A stretch of DNA of 64,000 bases from assembly GCA_945901065.1 (NCBI GenBank), contig CAMDKI010000006.1, forward strand, positions 24,876 through 88,875. Direction: 5' to 3'. A model generated the notes under the pieces. The model was not told the origin of the DNA and did not search any database. It saw nothing but the letters and a program-made list of their open reading frames with translations. Of this stretch, positions 60,390-64,000 are shown piece by piece. The position numbers and the translations under genes were made by a program. This DNA comes from Chitinophaga pinensis (GTDB taxonomy: Bacteria; Bacteroidota; Bacteroidia; Chitinophagales; CAIOSU01). Each line of letters opens with the position of its first letter. The stretch's first letter is position 1.

Positions 60390-62044
60390 CAAAGGCTTTT
60401 ACTACTGTAACCTTGTTTACCTTGCTGCTGTTGGCAGCCAGTGCGTTTGCTCAAGGCGATGGCAAGTATTATAACAAATACTGGGTGCATTTTGCCGATA
60501 AACAAGACAATGGATACTCTATTGAAAACCCGAGTGATTATTTATCGCCTAGGGCACTTGAGCGCAGGGAGAAGTTTGGTATCGTAATTGACTCAACCGA
60601 TTTGCCTATTACCGAAGCCTATATTGAACAAATAAAACTAGCAGGGGGCATCGTGCTGCACCGCAGCAAATGGTTCAATGCCATAAGTGTGGAAGTGGAC
60701 GATAGCAACGAAGTAAATGCCATACGCGAGCTGCCCTTTGTAATACAAATGCAACCCGTAGCCGCCACAAAAATTCAATGCTTCCAGGGCGAATCAGATG
60801 GACCCGAAAGCCGTAAAAGTGAAGTGCGCTCTGTTGCTTACGGACAAAGCACTACCCAAACCACTATGGTAAAAGGCCATTACTTGCACGAATTGGGTTA
60901 TAAAGGCGAAGGCATGTATATTGCCGTGCTCGATGCCGGTTTTGAGCGGGTTGACCAAATTTCGGCCTTTGATAGTTTAAGACACCACAACCGCATACTT
61001 GGTACCTATGATTTTGTTCGAGTGCAAGAAAACGTTTATGACCTTGGCAGCCACGGCCGCAACGTATTTTCTATAATGGCCGGAAACTTGCCTAACGAGT
61101 TTTTAGGCAGTGCGCCCAATGCCTCTTACTTCCTTTTCAGAACTGAAGAAGGTGCTACCGAATATAAAATTGAGGAAGACAACTGGGTAGCCGCCGTTGA
61201 ACGCGCCGATAGCCTTGGTGTTGATTTAGTAAACACCTCGCTTGGCTATACCGACTACGACGACCCAACCATGAGCTACACCTATAGCGACATGACCGGA
61301 AGGGTTGCCCGCATTAGCATTTCGGCCACAATTGCTGCCCGTAAAGGCATGATAATAGTAAGTAGCGCTGGCAATATGGGCAACAGCAGTTGGCGTTATA
61401 TTTCAGCACCAGGCGATGCTGATAGCATACTTACTATTGGGGCAGTAAACGGCTCTGGCTCGTTTGCCAGGTTTAGTTCTTACGGCCCAACAGCCGATGG
61501 TCGAGTAAAACCAGATATAGTGGGTATGGGGCAGGGCACCTCTTACATTGGTGTTTCAGGAACCGTTGAACAGGGCAATGGCACCTCTTACTCAGCACCT
61601 TTACTCGCAGGGTTTGTAGCCTGCCTTTGGCAAAGCAACCCAACCTTGCAACCGCAGCGACTCATTCAATTGGTACGGGAATCGGCAAGTAGCTTCAGTA
61701 ACCCTACCGACTCTATTGGTTATGGCATACCTGATTTTCAGAAAGCTCATTATGAGATGCTGAAAAGCCAAAATCCTGTGTATGGCAACATGATGCCGGT
61801 AGTATACCCAAACCCATTTGTTGACAAGGTAGATATTGTATTGAATGCCGAGATAACTGGCAACTACAAGCTGGAAATGGTTGATTTAATGGGTAGCAGG
61901 GTGTACACTGAAGACAGAAACGTAAGTGTAGCCTCTTATCAAACCTATACTTTAACAGACCTCGGCAGATTGGCATCTGGCCTTTATGTGGTGCGCATAA
62001 CTTATCCAGCAGGTACTATTAAGCTCAAAATACTGAAATACTAG
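60386..62044 (+). CDS. subtilisin-like (S8) peptidase with T9SS sorting domain
   Basis: A 552-aa secreted protease. The signal peptide (about 1-22) is followed by a prodomain and the S8 domain with Asp183 in IAVLDAGFE, His223 in GSHGRNVFSIMAG and Ser401 in NGTSYSAPLLAGF, plus SSAGNMGNS. The C-terminal ~80 residues (VVYPNPFVDKVDIVL, GLYVVRITYPAG, ILKY) form a T9SS type A sorting domain, so the enzyme is exported through the type IX system and probably surface-attached or released. It follows a lipoprotein gene by 4-base overlap. Confidence 0.93.
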   Translation: MTKAFTTVTLFTLLLLAASAFAQGDGKYYNKYWVHFADKQDNGYSIENPSDYLSPRALERREKFGIVIDSTDLPITEAYIEQIKLAGGIVLHRSKWFNAISVEVDDSNEVNAIRELPFVIQMQPVAATKIQCFQGESDGPESRKSEVRSVAYGQSTTQTTMVKGHYLHELGYKGEGMYIAVLDAGFERVDQISAFDSLRHHNRILGTYDFVRVQENVYDLGSHGRNVFSIMAGNLPNEFLGSAPNASYFLFRTEEGATEYKIEEDNWVAAVERADSLGVDLVNTSLGYTDYDDPTMSYTYSDMTGRVARISISATIAARKGMIIVSSAGNMGNSSWRYISAPGDADSILTIGAVNGSGSFARFSSYGPTADGRVKPDIVGMGQGTSYIGVSGTVEQGNGTSYSAPLLAGFVACLWQSNPTLQPQRLIQLVRESASSFSNPTDSIGYGIPDFQKAHYEMLKSQNPVYGNMMPVVYPNPFVDKVDIVLNAEITGNYKLEMVDLMGSRVYTEDRNVSVASYQTYTLTDLGRLASGLYVVRITYPAGTIKLKILKY

Positions 62045-62715
62045 CCCATCAATTTTTCCAAAGGAAATTGGAACAGGTTTGGTAACACTACTTGGGCACC
62101 TGCCTTAGCCAATACTCCGGTACCTGCATAGTCTACCCCAACAAAATCAATACCCAATTCATTGGATACTTGCCAGTCGTAAACCCTATCGCCCACATAC
62201 ACCACTTGCTGGTATGTTTGATGGCCGTATTGCTTTTGGGCTAACTCAATTACCTCTTTTATCGAGTCTACTTTAGAGTATGACTTGTCAGCCCCAACAA
62301 ACGGTACCTCATTGGCTGGTATGCCTATAACCTCGAGCTTAAATTGCGCCGGATGACGCCAAGCCCCAGTAGCTATGCCCAAATGCACATCGGAAAGCGA
62401 CAACAAATGATTGAAAGTGGCGCTGGCACCTGGTATTTCTTCAAAATACTGGGGGTGCGATTGGTACCGTTGTTCAAGTTTTTGCCTAAAGCCCAATTTC
62501 AATGCCTCCACCTCTTCTACAAAAGCATTGCGCTGGTGCAATTGTTGAAAGAAGTGATCAGTAACGGCTGAATCAGTTACGTGCTTGCAACTTAAAAAAT
62601 CGAGCCCAAGCAAACTGTGCCCAGTTACTTCTTGAAACGCCTCGGCATAGCAAAGGTCCTTTTCGTAATCAGTATTGGCCAGAGTGCCATCAATATCAAA
62701 AATGATTAACCGCAT
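62041..62715 (-). CDS. HAD-superfamily hydrolase
   Basis: A 224-aa phosphatase. Motif I is LIIFDIDGTLANT, motif II the SLSDVHLGIATGAWR region, and the late VVYVGDRVYDWQVSNELGIDFVGVDYAG holds motifs III/IV. The cap-domain pattern resembles phosphoglycolate-phosphatase-like enzymes; the substrate is unknown. The start is ATG 62715, because the longer frame to 62754 only translates a terminator. It overlaps the end of the subtilase gene by 4 bases, tail to tail. Confidence 0.88.
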   Translation of the reverse strand: MRLIIFDIDGTLANTDYEKDLCYAEAFQEVTGHSLLGLDFLSCKHVTDSAVTDHFFQQLHQRNAFVEEVEALKLGFRQKLEQRYQSHPQYFEEIPGASATFNHLLSLSDVHLGIATGAWRHPAQFKLEVIGIPANEVPFVGADKSYSKVDSIKEVIELAQKQYGHQTYQQVVYVGDRVYDWQVSNELGIDFVGVDYAGTGVLAKAGAQVVLPNLFQFPLEKLMG

Positions 62716-62726
62716 AGTGCTATTAT

Positions 62727-62765
62727 AAAAAAAAGCGGGCAAACCACAAAACATGGTTTGCCCGC
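62727..62765 (-). terminator. terminator of the T9SS propeller gene
   Basis: Perfect 11-bp stem (GCGGGCAAACC and its complement) with an A-run on its left, i.e. a U-run on the minus strand. It lies between the HAD start codon and the 62783 stop codon. Confidence 0.85.
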
Positions 62766-62782
62766 CTTCTATAAATTATCTA

Positions 62783-64000
62783 TTATTTAGAAACCACAAA
62801 CTGCCGGGTAATAACGCCCGTTGGGGTTTCGATGGCTACAATGTATGTACCCGATGACAATTGGCTTACATCGGCAGCAAGCAAGCTTTGGCCTACTGAC
62901 TTATTACCAAATTGCTGGCTATATACTTCGCGGCCCATTATATCTACTATGTGAACTGTTACCTTACCGGCTTTGGTCAAACTAATATCAACATTCAAGT
63001 TGCTACTTGCTGGGTTTGGATACAAACTAACAGTAGTATTCACTGCTGCTTTAGGTTTGGTTGGCAATATGCTGCTAACCAAATTACAGGTAGAGTTGTT
63101 CTTTTCGGTAAGCGTAGTGCTACGGAACATACCGCGACCATATGAGGCAACGTACAACACGTAGCAATCTTCATTGTAAAGGCCTCTTTGCTTTAACGAA
63201 TAGATAGGTGTGTTGTATAAGCCACCATCAACCTCTTGCGTCCAACTTGTACCGCCATCGCTGCTCGACCATACACCAAAATCAGTACCCACGATTAGGT
63301 TGTTAGGGTCGTAGAAATCGATTACTGAACTGTAAACAGGCATGTTTGGCAAATCGCCTTGAGCGCTAGTAAATACTGGTGTTGAGGCAAGTGCATCATT
63401 GCTCACAAAAACGTTGTTTGGCAGGCCATAACCACCAAAGGTAACTACAATGTGTGCTGAGTTTTTAGGGTCAACACCTATAGATGACAAGTAACGAGCG
63501 TTGGTGGTACCTGGCCATTGTGAGCCAGAGCGCAATTGCCTTACGGTAACACCAGTAACGGTGTTCGTTGGCCTGTCGTAAGTAGCAGTTCTAAGTCCGG
63601 TTACAATGTATAAATTACCGCTAGTAGTGCCGATATAAAAATCACCTTCAGGTGTTGGGCTAACTGCGCTTACCGCGCCAGCAACGGTACGGCTGTACCA
63701 GTAAATACCACCTGCATCTAGCGCATCGGGTGTAATCATAATGCGGCTGTTAGCGCCAAAAATCATGTACCCTTTGTTATCTAACGACCTAAAGGTATCA
63801 GCAATTGAGGTAACGCTATCTACTACTATGCTGTCAACTACAGATACTTGCTCTTCCCACATATCGTATGGCGCAATAAATTGGCTTGAGCCTTCACTGC
63901 CCATGCCCAAACTTGTGGCATAGCTATCCCAAACGCTACCAAAGCCATCTCCGCGATTCAAGGAACGACTAACGGCGCCATATTGAACTTCAGAGAAAAT
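62783..64000 (-). CDS. T9SS-sorted protein with sortilin/BNR-like beta-propeller, 3' part
   Basis: The open frame continues past the right edge (it reads IFSEVQYGAVSRSLNRGDGF at 64000), so only the C-terminal ~405 residues are present; a TTG at 63961 is internal. The visible part has propeller-type repeats with Asp-box-like SSDGGTSWTQEVDGG and NLIVGTDFGVWSS, typical of sortilin/BNR glycosidase-like or PSII-assembly-like propellers. The end (SLYPNPASSNLNVDISLTKAG, GTYIVAIETPTGVITRQFVVSK) is a T9SS type A sorting domain. It is probably a large surface or secreted protein; the catalytic identity is unknown. Confidence 0.85.
   Translation of the reverse strand: MFSEVQYGAVSRSLNRGDGFGSVWDSYATSLGMGSEGSSQFIAPYDMWEEQVSVVDSIVVDSVTSIADTFRSLDNKGYMIFGANSRIMITPDALDAGGIYWYSRTVAGAVSAVSPTPEGDFYIGTTSGNLYIVTGLRTATYDRPTNTVTGVTVRQLRSGSQWPGTTNARYLSSIGVDPKNSAHIVVTFGGYGLPNNVFVSNDALASTPVFTSAQGDLPNMPVYSSVIDFYDPNNLIVGTDFGVWSSSDGGTSWTQEVDGGLYNTPIYSLKQRGLYNEDCYVLYVASYGRGMFRSTTLTEKNNSTCNLVSSILPTKPKAAVNTTVSLYPNPASSNLNVDISLTKAGKVTVHIVDIMGREVYSQQFGNKSVGQSLLAADVSQLSSGTYIVAIETPTGVITRQFVVSK

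Noticed and set aside
62716..62754. Longer N-terminus for the HAD hydrolase
   Set aside because: These codons lie in the perfect-stem terminator of the neighbouring gene.

Overview
The window comes from a member of the Bacteroidota. Signs visible in the sequence are TonB-dependent receptors with an N-terminal carboxypeptidase-regulatory-like domain, two proteins with a type IX secretion (T9SS) C-terminal sorting domain, Bacteroidota-typical DUF4412, DUF4920 and DUF6265 genes, menaquinone genes, no clear Shine-Dalgarno sites, and many promoters of the TAnnTTTG (-7) type. It looks like ordinary chromosome. There is no phage, integrase, transposase gene, plasmid function or CRISPR array. I cannot place the genus.

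Layout. 1-812: 5' part of a P5C dehydrogenase gene, then peroxiredoxin, hldD, clpP, secreted unknowns and dihydrolipoyl dehydrogenase (to 8.4 kb). 8.7-15.9 kb: a FecA-like TonB receptor behind a Fur-like palindrome, a repeat-rich spacer, pbpC and two small envelope genes. 16.1-23.1 kb: guaA, a lipoprotein, two membrane proteins, an RsmI-like methylase and a collagen-like secreted protein. 23.2-31.8 kb: PHP phosphatase, EamA transporter and ribD, then a tightly overlapping LptF/G - PAP2 - ArnT-like operon, then def-ruvX. 31.9-42.9 kb: penicillin-acylase homologue, rpe, second TonB receptor, cystathionine beta-synthase, LolD-like ATPase, metal-receptor protein and class I aldolase. 43.3-52.9 kb: tRNA-Leu and tRNA-Lys, envelope lipoproteins, a GGR-like oxidoreductase, rpsF-rpsR-rplI, SAM hydrolase/PhoH and DUF1826. 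53.7-64 kb: menD-menB-menA, tRNA-His, mnmA, a subtilase with T9SS signal, a HAD phosphatase and the 3' part of a T9SS beta-propeller gene.

Coding content is mostly housekeeping plus outer-membrane biology. The unusual material lies between the genes. More than 20 spacers carry low-complexity tracts that, though different in sequence, are all built from degenerate tandem 7-base units. They sit just upstream of promoters, inside leaders, between convergent genes, and in one case encode the last residues and the stop codon of hldD. A second class is short palindromes with 3-nt loops, in clusters. A third is a ~75-bp dispersed repeat with MITE-like features. A 122-bp tandem repeat before menD appears to combine the first and third classes. 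Many genes also have the -7 box only 4-8 nt before the start codon, which suggests leaderless or nearly leaderless mRNAs.
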